A stretch of DNA of 31,747 nucleotides, taken from positions 1 to 31,747 of the forward strand of contig JAGLSJ010000002.1 of assembly GCA_023270095.1 (NCBI GenBank), in the 5' to 3' direction. The position numbers were made by a program, and so were the translations under genes. Position 1 is the first letter of the stretch. Each line of letters opens with the position of its first letter. This stretch comes from Minisyncoccota bacterium. Lineage in GTDB: Bacteria > Patescibacteriota > Minisyncoccia > JAHIHE01 > JAGLIN01. Below are positions 23,421 to 28,944 of the stretch, in pieces. Under the pieces are notes generated by a model. That model made no database searches. It saw only the letters and a program-made list of their open reading frames with translations, and was not told where the DNA came from.

Positions 23421-23531
23421 TTACTGTTTGTATTCGTTTGTTCTATTGTACATTCTTTTCATATTGCGAAGAGTTCCAATTTCAAATAAAAAATCTGTTA
23501 TTTTATTGTAATCGAGATTATCTTTGTTCAT
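23421..23531 (-). pseudogene. Remnant N-terminus of an HD-domain hydrolase
   Basis: A 36-codon open frame on the minus strand starting at the ATG 23531-23529. It reads K-I-T-D-F-L-F-E-I-G-T-L-R-N-M-x-R-M. This resembles the start of HD-superfamily hydrolases found in Patescibacteria and others, which as I recall begin D-F-L-F-E-V-G-x-L-R-x-x-x-R. The stop comes long before the metal-binding His and Asp residues could appear, and the continuing sequence does not resume the family in another frame. It is therefore probably a truncated relic, next to repeat blocks that may mark the break. The identification is from memory of the family. Confidence 0.4.
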
Positions 23532-23565
23532 ATTAAATTTTGTAAAAATTTAACTTTATTTTTTG

Positions 23566-23639
23566 TGTCAGAGGTGGGGGTCGAACCCACGACCTCGGGC
23601 TTATGAGTCCCGCGCTCTAACCAACTGAGCTACTCTGAC
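23566..23639 (-). tRNA. tRNA-Met (CAT), elongator type
   Basis: 74 bases, no encoded CCA. The acceptor stem GTCAGAG/CTCTGAC is perfect, and the D stem GCTC/GAGC gives C11-G24, an elongator feature. The anticodon loop CTCATAA has anticodon CAT; the stem is CGGGA/GCCCG with an A-G mismatch next to the loop. The T arm is GTGGG TTCGACC CCCAC and the discriminator is A. A lysidine-modified tRNA-Ile(CAT) cannot be fully ruled out from sequence. Confidence 0.9.
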
Positions 23640-23726
23640 AAATGAATTTAAAGCTTAAAACAAATAACTTACAACAAATTTATATTTCTATTATTTGTTA
23701 TAAGCCAGATGTTGTAAACTAGATTG

Positions 23727-23798
23727 TTGCGGGGGCAGGATTCGAACCTGCGTCCTCGAGGTTATGGGCCTCGCGAGCTGCCGCTGCTCTACCCCGCG
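23727..23798 (-). tRNA. Initiator tRNA-fMet (CAT)
   Basis: 72 bases, no encoded CCA. Initiator hallmarks are the C1-A72 mismatch (acceptor CGCGGGG against CCCCGCA) and the A11-U24 pair in the D stem (GAGC/GCTC). The anticodon arm is CGAGG CCCATAA CCTCG: anticodon CAT, but position 33 is C rather than the near-universal U. Only two of the three typical consecutive G-C pairs above the loop are present, since 29-41 is A-U. The T arm GCAGG TTCGAAT CCTGC is normal. Confidence 0.94.
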
Positions 23799-23814
23799 AT
23801 AATTAACAATTTTA

Positions 23815-23843
23815 AGTATATAGGAAAAAAATGAATAAGGCAA
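23815..23843 (-). promoter_or_regulatory. Promoter of the tRNA cluster
   Basis: On the minus strand TTGCCT (23843-23838), a 17-base spacer and TATACT (23820-23815). The expected start would be about 10 bases before the 5' end of the initiator tRNA. Good spacing and position support it. Confidence 0.6.
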
Positions 23844-23900
23844 GAGCAATGCATTGAATTATTTAGAGTATTGTTGTAAATTGTTAATATTTAAGATAAC

Positions 23901-23928
23901 TTGTAATTAGGTTGTTATTTTGTATAAT
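23901..23928 (+). promoter_or_regulatory. Predicted uvrC promoter
   Basis: TTGTAA (23901-23906), a 16-base spacer and a perfect TATAAT (23923-23928). The leader to the uvrC ATG would be about 140 bases and contains a short palindromic repeat at 24021-24052. Confidence 0.5.
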
Positions 23929-24020
23929 AAATATAATTGTGATTCCGATTGGAGCAGAGCGAAATGGAGGAGCCGCTTCCAGCCTTATATTGTTATTTAG
24001 TTGGATTTTGTGAAATAAAG

Positions 24021-24052
24021 AGAGATCCCTCGGTTATTGCTCGGGATGACAA
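24021..24052. repeat. Short palindromic intergenic repeat
   Basis: AGATCCCTCGG and CTCGGGATGAC face each other around TTATTG, giving an ATCCC/GGGAT stem. It ends in GGGATGACA-like wording, similar in style to the element at 11051-11140, and may be a remnant of the same repeat class. Confidence 0.35.
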
Positions 24053-24077
24053 ATAATAAGTTTTAAAATAGTTTCAA

Positions 24078-25292
24078 ATGCAGAATCAGAAAGAAAAAAT
24101 AAAACAGAAAATTAAAGAATTTCCAGATTCGTCTGGGGTTTATTTGATGAAAAATAAATCTGGTAAAATTATCTATATTGGAAAGGCAACATCACTAAAA
24201 AATCGAGTTGGTTCATATTTTACAGGCGTGCTTGATAATAAAACTACGGTTCTTGTGGATGATGTTCGTAGGATTGATTTTAGACAAACAGATAATGTTG
24301 TCGAGGCTTTAATTCTTGAGGCGAATTTAATTGGAAAGCATAAGCCGAAATATAATATAAAACTCAAGGACGACAAGTCTTTTTCAAATATTGTGATAAC
24401 TGATGAAGAATATCCAAAAGTTTTGATTTCTCGTCCAACAGATAAGAAAAAATTGAAAGCAAAATATATTTTTGGTCCATATATCAGCAAACCTCAAGCA
24501 GAGAAAGTCGTGAATTTGCTTGTCAAAATTTTCAATTCTTCGTTTGAAAAATTTAATACAGCAAATTTATACAGAGGATATTATATTAAAGGGTTTCCTT
24601 CTGGAAGGGTGGGTGATATTTCGTTAAAAGATTATTTGAAGATTCTTAATAATATAAAATTATTTTTAGAAGGAAAGAAAAACAGTGTTATTAAAAAATT
24701 TGAAAAAGAGATGAAAAATGAAGCTGATAAGAAAAATTTTGAGAAAGCATCAGAGATTAGAAATCAAATTTTTTCTCTTCAACATATTCGTGATTTTGCC
24801 TTTATAAAGGACGATGATATTGTTTATAAAAATAAAAAGAAACTACCTCTTCGCGCGGAAGCTTATGATATCTCAAATATATCAGGAAAATTTTCTGTGG
24901 GAAGTATGGTTGTGTTTTCTCAGGGAAAGCCAGACAAAGGTGAATATCGAAAATTCAAAATTAAATTTGTTATTGGAGCAAATGATGTTGCTATGCTTGG
25001 GGAGGTTTTTGAGAGAAGATTTGCCCATCAAGATTGGCAATTGCCAGATTTAATTATAATTGACGGAGGGCTTGGACAAAAAAATGTTGCTAGTATGATT
25101 TTGAACGAGTATAATTTAGATATTCCAATAGTAGCGATTGCTAAGGGACCAGATCGGAAAGGGGAGAAGTTGTTTTTTTCAGCTTCTCGAGGATATGTTT
25201 TTCCTGACATTGAATTTATAAAAAAAATGCGCGATGAAGCACATCGGTTCGCAATTTCTTATCATAGAAAATTACGAAGTATAAAAAAATAA
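24078..25292 (+). CDS. uvrC: Excinuclease subunit UvrC, short form
   Basis: 404 residues against about 600 in typical UvrC. It makes the two incisions of nucleotide excision repair with UvrA and UvrB. The GIY-YIG nuclease domain is present (about 15-95: G20-V-Y, Y33-I-G, R43, E81). The UVR helix pair that binds UvrB is at about 205-237 (EKASEIRNQ). The RNase H-like second nuclease domain (about 257-404) keeps D264 (YDISNISG), D329 (IIDGG) and H389 (DEAHRFA). It stops right after HRKLRS, so the C-terminal (HhH)2 DNA-binding domain is absent, and the spacer between UVR and RNase H is much shortened. The protein has no cysteine, so the iron-sulfur ligands described for other UvrC proteins are missing. 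Confidence 0.93.
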   Translation: MQNQKEKIKQKIKEFPDSSGVYLMKNKSGKIIYIGKATSLKNRVGSYFTGVLDNKTTVLVDDVRRIDFRQTDNVVEALILEANLIGKHKPKYNIKLKDDKSFSNIVITDEEYPKVLISRPTDKKKLKAKYIFGPYISKPQAEKVVNLLVKIFNSSFEKFNTANLYRGYYIKGFPSGRVGDISLKDYLKILNNIKLFLEGKKNSVIKKFEKEMKNEADKKNFEKASEIRNQIFSLQHIRDFAFIKDDDIVYKNKKKLPLRAEAYDISNISGKFSVGSMVVFSQGKPDKGEYRKFKIKFVIGANDVAMLGEVFERRFAHQDWQLPDLIIIDGGLGQKNVASMILNEYNLDIPIVAIAKGPDRKGEKLFFSASRGYVFPDIEFIKKMRDEAHRFAISYHRKLRSIKK

Positions 25293-25320
25293 CCAGCTAG
25301 CATGTTACTGCTAGGGCTGG
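25281..25320 (-). terminator. Intrinsic terminator overlapping the end of the divergent small gene
   Basis: Read on the minus strand: stem CCAG...CTAGC with GCTAG...CTGG, a two-base bulge, an 8-base loop, then TTATTTTTTT. The stop codon of the 25297-25596 gene lies inside the 3' arm. The T run overlaps the last codons of uvrC on the other strand. Confidence 0.7.
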
Positions 25321-25596
25321 TGTAATATCTTCTGACTTTGAATTCAGTTTAATTATTTTTCTGAATCCTTCTAAAGCATTCTTAGAAAAATTATATTGTT
25401 TTCCTAAAATTTTATATTTTATTGAAGACTCGGAAAACTCTAATACTTCTATGTGATATATTTTTCCATTACAATCCACATAAAATAAACCTGCTTTCCC
25501 AATCTTTATTATCTCGCCTTCTAAATGGCGTTTAATACTCCACATCTCTTTATTTGTTCTCCTAAATTTTTTTCTTGCTACTTTATTACCTGGCAA
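25297..25596 (-). CDS. Small basic hypothetical protein, TTG start with strong RBS
   Basis: 99 residues on the minus strand, between convergent uvrC and divergent lgt. I choose the TTG at 25596 because AGGAGG (25609-25604) lies 7 bases before it; the upstream in-frame TTG at 25617 has no such site. A near-consensus promoter (25640-25668) and a terminator (25281-25320) frame it, so it looks like a real one-gene unit. The protein has a very basic N-terminus (ARKKFRRTNKE) and a beta-rich middle (EGEIIKIGKAGLFYVDCNGKIYHIEVLEF). No membrane helix and no known family are seen. A small nucleic-acid-binding protein would fit the charge pattern, but that is only a guess. Confidence 0.7.
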   Translation of the reverse strand: MPGNKVARKKFRRTNKEMWSIKRHLEGEIIKIGKAGLFYVDCNGKIYHIEVLEFSESSIKYKILGKQYNFSKNALEGFRKIIKLNSKSEDITPALAVTC

Positions 25597-25603
25597 TACA
25601 ACG

Positions 25604-25609
25604 CCTCCT
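25604..25609 (-). promoter_or_regulatory. Shine-Dalgarno site deciding the 25596 TTG start
   Basis: AGGAGG on the minus strand, 7 bases before the TTG codon. This is notable because most genes of the window have no such site. Confidence 0.7.
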
Positions 25610-25639
25610 TTTATCAAATATATATTAGCTATTTAGTAA

Positions 25640-25668
25640 AAAATATCACAATAATATCAATTTGTCAA
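25640..25668 (-). promoter_or_regulatory. Promoter of the small divergent gene
   Basis: Minus strand TTGACA (25668-25663), a 17-base spacer, TATTTT (25645-25640). The -35 hexamer is consensus. It lies 5 bases from the lgt start codon on the other strand, so the two transcripts diverge back to back. Confidence 0.6.
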
Positions 25669-25672
25669 TATT

Positions 25673-26437
25673 ATGATTCCATATTTTTCATTTAATGAAA
25701 TTAGCATAGGGTTTATTACGATTCAAGTTTGGGGGCTTATGGCGTCTCTTGGATTTTTGGTGGTTTTGTTTTTATCTCTCAGAGAAGCTAAAAGGAAAAA
25801 TATTAGTGATAATTATGTTTGGGATTTATTACCTCTTTTAGCCATCGCGATGATTGCTGGTGCAAAGATATTTTATATAATATTCAATTTCGATGCGTTT
25901 CGAGAAGGAGAGAATTATATTTTTTCAAGTAGCGGTTTTTCTTTGCTTGGAGGTGTATTTTTTTCAAGTATAATATTTTATTTTTATACTAGATTGAAGA
26001 AAATTGATTTTTTTAAATTGACAGATATTTTTCTTCCTGGCGCAATTTTGGCAATAATTACCATTAGAGTTGGTTGTTTTTTAATTTATGATCATATCGG
26101 TCAAATTACAACTTTGCCATGGGGAAGAGTTTATGTTGATGAAACTATCAGACATCCAGTTATTTTGTATCACATTTTGAGTGTTCTTGTTATTTTCTTG
26201 ATAATTTGCTATCTTAAAAGAAGACAAACAAAAGAAGGAGTTTCGACTTTTGTTTTTGTTTTTTATTATATGGTTTCAAGATTTCTCATTGAGTTTTTTA
26301 AATGTGATGATTTAAGTTTTTGTAATAGTCGTTACGTTGGACTTACGAATACGCAATGGATCTTGTTATTGCTTTTACCCCTAGTATTTTTTATAGCAAA
26401 AAAGAAAAAAATGTTTAATAAATTTATCGATAAATAA
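25673..26437 (+). CDS. lgt: Prolipoprotein diacylglyceryl transferase Lgt (divergent)
   Basis: A 254-residue polytopic membrane enzyme. It transfers a diacylglyceryl group from phosphatidylglycerol to the lipobox Cys of lipoproteins. About seven hydrophobic segments are seen. Family landmarks are G-x-x-L-L-G-G-V-F-F (about 89-98), R-V-G-C-F-L-I-Y-D-H in place of the usual R-x-G-N-F-x-N-x-E (about 137-146), P-W-G-R-V-Y, R-H-P-V-I-L-Y-H, and S-R-F-L-I-E-F-F. The signature Asn is Cys and the Glu region is changed, so catalysis is less certain than the fold. The next gene starts 6 bases after the stop, which puts lgt in an operon with two thiol oxidoreductases. Confidence 0.82.
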   Translation: MIPYFSFNEISIGFITIQVWGLMASLGFLVVLFLSLREAKRKNISDNYVWDLLPLLAIAMIAGAKIFYIIFNFDAFREGENYIFSSSGFSLLGGVFFSSIIFYFYTRLKKIDFFKLTDIFLPGAILAIITIRVGCFLIYDHIGQITTLPWGRVYVDETIRHPVILYHILSVLVIFLIICYLKRRQTKEGVSTFVFVFYYMVSRFLIEFFKCDDLSFCNSRYVGLTNTQWILLLLLPLVFFIAKKKKMFNKFIDK

Positions 26438-26443
26438 AATATT

Positions 26444-27526
26444 ATGGAAATAAATAACCTAGAAGATTTTAACAAAGAAAAAGAACAAGTTGACATTAAC
26501 GATAAGAAAGAAATAAAGAGAGGAAGAAAAAAGGCAATAAAAGGCATCGATTCCAATGTAATTTTGATATTATTTGGTCTTGTTGTTGGAATTATTATTT
26601 CAGGAAGCTTTGGAATCGATCTTTTTGGGAAAAATGATAATATTTTTGATATTGAAAAAAATGTTTTAGAAAACAATGGGAAAACTTGGGTTGCGTTCGA
26701 AGATCCAATCGTCATAGTAAATGTTATTTCAGATGAAAATTGTGAAAATTGTGAATATGAAAGCGTTTTAGATATAATAAAAACAATTGTTCCAACTATG
26801 GACGCCGTTAATATTAATTTTGATTCAGAGGAAGGAAAAAGATTGATAGATTCTTTTGAGATCAAAACAATCCCAGCTTTTGTTTTTAGTTCTAATGTTT
26901 CAGGAATCAAAGAATATGAAAAGATAGGAGATGTTTTGATTAAGAATGAAGATGGTTATCTTTTAGATGCAGTTCAAACAGGAATTCCTGTTGGCAGAAA
27001 TCTTGGCGCGCCAAAAATAGAAGATGGTGATGCAATCAAGGGATCTGCGGATGCAGAAGTGACTATAATTGAATTTAGTGATTTCGAATGTTCATATTGC
27101 AAAGAAGCGAAAAATGTTCTTGATGAGGTTTTGGAAAGCTATCCAGAGCAGGTTAAATTAGTTTATAAACATTTTCCACTTCCACCGTCAGAACATGAAA
27201 ATGCGCAAAAGGCAGCTGAAGCTTCGGAGTGTGCAAATGATCAAGAAAAGTTTTGGGAAATGTATAATTTGATGTTTGAAGATCAAAGCAAATTGACAAT
27301 TCCAGACTTGAAGAATAATGCTAAGGTGTTAAAGCTAGATGTTGCGGAGTTTAACGAATGTCTAGATTCTGATAAATATGCCCAGAAAGTATATGATGAT
27401 TTAGATATTGGATTAAATTATGGCGTAAGAGGAGCACCAGCATTTTTTGTTAATGATCAGTTTTTGTCAGGAATTTTGTCAATTGAGGAATTTAAGAATG
27501 TTATAGACAATGAATTATCTAAATAA
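26444..27526 (+). CDS. Membrane-anchored DsbA-like oxidoreductase with two thioredoxin-like domains
   Basis: 360 residues: a charged cytoplasmic N-terminus, one transmembrane helix (about 38-56), then two exoplasmic thioredoxin-like regions. The first (about 80-175) has C100-E-N-C103 and a cis-Pro loop, T-I-P-A-F. The second (about 190-360) is DsbA-like, with F-S-D-F-E-C216-S-Y-C219, a helical insert, and G-A-P-A-F-F near 330. Disulfide formation or isomerisation of exported proteins is the expected role. The two-domain layout is longer than ordinary DsbA. It follows lgt by 6 bases and precedes a second DsbA-like gene by 30 bases. The Cys-rich secreted proteins of this window are natural substrates, by inference. 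Confidence 0.87.
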   Translation: MEINNLEDFNKEKEQVDINDKKEIKRGRKKAIKGIDSNVILILFGLVVGIIISGSFGIDLFGKNDNIFDIEKNVLENNGKTWVAFEDPIVIVNVISDENCENCEYESVLDIIKTIVPTMDAVNINFDSEEGKRLIDSFEIKTIPAFVFSSNVSGIKEYEKIGDVLIKNEDGYLLDAVQTGIPVGRNLGAPKIEDGDAIKGSADAEVTIIEFSDFECSYCKEAKNVLDEVLESYPEQVKLVYKHFPLPPSEHENAQKAAEASECANDQEKFWEMYNLMFEDQSKLTIPDLKNNAKVLKLDVAEFNECLDSDKYAQKVYDDLDIGLNYGVRGAPAFFVNDQFLSGILSIEEFKNVIDNELSK

Positions 27527-27556
27527 TTAGTTTTATTTATTATTAATGTTGAAAAA

Positions 27557-28228
27557 ATGAAAAATAAAAATAAAACGGGATTTATGCAAAAAATATTATC
27601 AAGTCCATTATTATTTATTGTAATAATTATGGTTCTTTTTGGAACTATAATATATTTTTCTTCTTCGGATTTAAAAAGTTCTTCATATCAAGAAGATAAA
27701 AATTGGAGTAATGCTGAAAATATAAAGGGTCCTGAAAATGCTCCAATTACAATGGTTGAATATGGTGATTATGAATGTCCTGCTTGTAGAAATTCTTACG
27801 GTATGGTAAAAGAGGTAATAAATGAATATCAAGATCAGATAAAGTTAATATATCGACACTATCCGCTTCAATTTCACAAAGATGCACAAGGAGCTTCAAT
27901 TGCTTCTGAATGTGCGGGAGAGCAAGGAAAGTTTTGGGAAATGCATGAAAAACTTTATACAGGAAAGAGGGGCTTGAAGGAAAAAGGTTTGAAGATCTAT
28001 GCCAAGGAAGTTGGGGTTGATGAGGAAAAGTTTAATGAGTGTTTTGCTGGAAATGGATATTTTGATAAGATAAATAAACAAAAAGAGCAGGGCGAAAAAG
28101 ATGCAATCAACGGAACTCCAGCTTTTTTTATAAACGGTAAACAGGTAATTAATTCGAGAAATAGTAAATATTTGCCAACAATTCAGGATTTTAGAAATAT
28201 GATAAACGCTGAGTTAGAAGGAAGCTAA
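27557..28228 (+). CDS. Membrane-anchored DsbA-like thiol-disulfide oxidoreductase
   Basis: 223 residues with an N-terminal signal anchor (about 17-36) and a DsbA-type thioredoxin domain. The active site is G-D-Y-E-C74-P-A-C77. The conserved F-x-K-D-A-x-G-A-S-I-A-S-E-C-A helix follows, and the cis-Pro loop is G-T-P-A-F-F-I-N-G-K near 189. It is a one-domain relative of the protein upstream and is probably co-transcribed with it, as a clear terminator lies 28 bases after the stop. DsbA needs a reoxidation partner such as DsbB or VKOR; none is in this window. Confidence 0.9.
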   Translation: MKNKNKTGFMQKILSSPLLFIVIIMVLFGTIIYFSSSDLKSSSYQEDKNWSNAENIKGPENAPITMVEYGDYECPACRNSYGMVKEVINEYQDQIKLIYRHYPLQFHKDAQGASIASECAGEQGKFWEMHEKLYTGKRGLKEKGLKIYAKEVGVDEEKFNECFAGNGYFDKINKQKEQGEKDAINGTPAFFINGKQVINSRNSKYLPTIQDFRNMINAELEGS

Positions 28229-28255
28229 TATAATATGTAATAAGATCGTTATTAA

Positions 28256-28285
28256 AAAGATTAATCCAACGATTAGTCTTTTTTT
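28256..28285 (+). terminator. Intrinsic terminator of the lgt-dsb operon
   Basis: An 11-bp stem with one T-G pair (28256-28266 against 28271-28281), loop CAAC, then a T run through 28285. Confidence 0.82.
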
Positions 28286-28307
28286 GCAAGATTTTAAAGT
28301 GAAATTA

Positions 28308-28335
28308 TTGACACAGGTTTTGTTTTGTGTATAAT
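28308..28335 (+). promoter_or_regulatory. Full-consensus sigma70 promoter
   Basis: TTGACA (28308-28313), a 16-base spacer, TATAAT (28330-28335). Both hexamers are perfect, which no other promoter candidate in the window achieves. It drives the short transcription unit that ends at 28828. Confidence 0.8.
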
Positions 28336-28376
28336 AAAAAGTCAGTTTATAAAATAATTCAAGGAGATGGTATATT

Positions 28377-28478
28377 ATGGGAATAATTCAGTGACTTATT
28401 AATGAATGTGAAAATCTAGGTATTGTTAAATGGCGAATCAATGCTTTTGTAAATTATTGAAAAAATAAATTTATTTAG
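28377..28478 (+). other. Leader ORF with strong RBS, stopped by UGA; decayed or regulatory
   Basis: AAGGAG at 28361-28366 is followed by ATG at 28377, but the frame stops after five codons (M-G-I-I-Q, UGA at 28392). Reading on, the frame has only one more UGA (28458) before a TAG at 28476-28478 that overlaps the Shine-Dalgarno site of the next gene. If both UGA codons were Trp, a 33-residue peptide would result (continuing L-I-N-E-C-E-N-L-G-I-V-K-W-R-I-N-A-F-V-N-Y). It may be a short leader peptide coupled to the next gene, or a small gene broken by two TGG-to-TGA changes. Genome-wide recoding is unlikely, as large genes have no internal UGA. Confidence 0.4.
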
Positions 28479-28483
28479 GAGGG
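28477..28483 (+). promoter_or_regulatory. Shine-Dalgarno site before an apparent CTG start
   Basis: AGGAGGG, ending 7 bases before the CTG at 28491. It overlaps the TAG that closes the leader frame, an arrangement that suits translational coupling. It decides the start of the following gene. Confidence 0.7.
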
Positions 28484-28490
28484 ATAAAAA

Positions 28491-28799
28491 CTGGCGAAAG
28501 AAGGTAAAGTATATGCCCATAAAATAAGAATTATATTTTTTGGACTGAATATTTTAGGTATTAGTTTGATGCCACATGTTGCACTTTATTTCAAAAAAAG
28601 AAATAATGAAAGACCTTTGATTAAAGGAGTAGACGAAGATTTTGTTGAAAAATTTGTTACTGGTCATCCAATTGTTCAAGAATGGACGATTGAAGAGACT
28701 TCTTCAGGAGAATTAAAGGTGTTGATTCCAAAGACTTATGTGATTTTGAAGTTTTTCAAAATTCACAAAATTTATTTGGAATTTACAGAAAAAACATAG
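28491..28799 (+). CDS. Small hypothetical protein with apparent CTG start
   Basis: 102 residues if CTG at 28491 is the start. That codon is correctly spaced from AGGAGGG and comes two codons after an in-frame stop. The later candidates TTG 28566 and ATG 28569 have no ribosome site and would cut off a well-formed N-terminus (A-K-E-G-K-V-Y-A-H-K-I-R). A hydrophobic stretch (about 14-32, IIFFGLNILGISLMPHVAL) could be a weak membrane helix or core. The rest is mixed charge with K-x-F-x-x-I-H-K-I-Y near the end. No family is recognised. Consensus promoter, two strong ribosome sites and a terminator suggest high expression for a gene of this size. Confidence 0.65.
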   Translation: MAKEGKVYAHKIRIIFFGLNILGISLMPHVALYFKKRNNERPLIKGVDEDFVEKFVTGHPIVQEWTIEETSSGELKVLIPKTYVILKFFKIHKIYLEFTEKT

Positions 28800-28828
28800 C
28801 GAAGACCGTAATTGGTTTCTCGCTTTTT
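28798..28828 (+). terminator. Intrinsic terminator of the small transcription unit
   Basis: Stem AGCGA...GACC (28798-28807) with GGTTT...TCGCT (28814-28824), one bulged base, loop GTAATT, then five T residues. The stop codon TAG (28797-28799) runs into the stem. Confidence 0.7.
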
Positions 28829-28924
28829 ATTTTGATTATATTCTTATTTTCGAATACATTAATCGTTTAGTCAGGAATTTTGATATTATGGTGATGAATT
28901 TTTTATTCTAAAATTCATATTTTG

Positions 28925-28933
28925 TGCTATAAT
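28925..28933 (+). promoter_or_regulatory. Extended -10 promoter close to the 28945 start
   Basis: TGC followed by a perfect TATAAT (28928-28933); no good -35 is seen. The ATG at 28945 is only 11 bases after the box, so the transcript would be leaderless or nearly so. Confidence 0.5.
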
Positions 28934-28944
28934 GGAAACATCAA

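Noticed and set aside
23154..23798. tRNA cluster as the border of an integrated prophage or island
   Set aside because: No integrase, no duplicated tRNA 3' end and no phage genes are visible nearby; only repeats and one relic gene.
26332..26910. Minus-strand 192-codon frame over lgt and the dsb gene
   Set aside because: It is long but antisense to two recognised genes, Ser/Ile/Phe-rich, and without a promoter or ribosome site.
28377..28478. UGA recoded genome-wide as Gly or Trp
   Set aside because: The long genes here have no internal UGA, and one prepilin gene ends in UGA, so code 11 applies; only the local leader frame is interrupted.
28566..28799. Starting the small gene at TTG 28566 or ATG 28569
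   Set aside because: No ribosome site lies before either, while AGGAGGG is properly placed before CTG 28491 and the frame is open from there.
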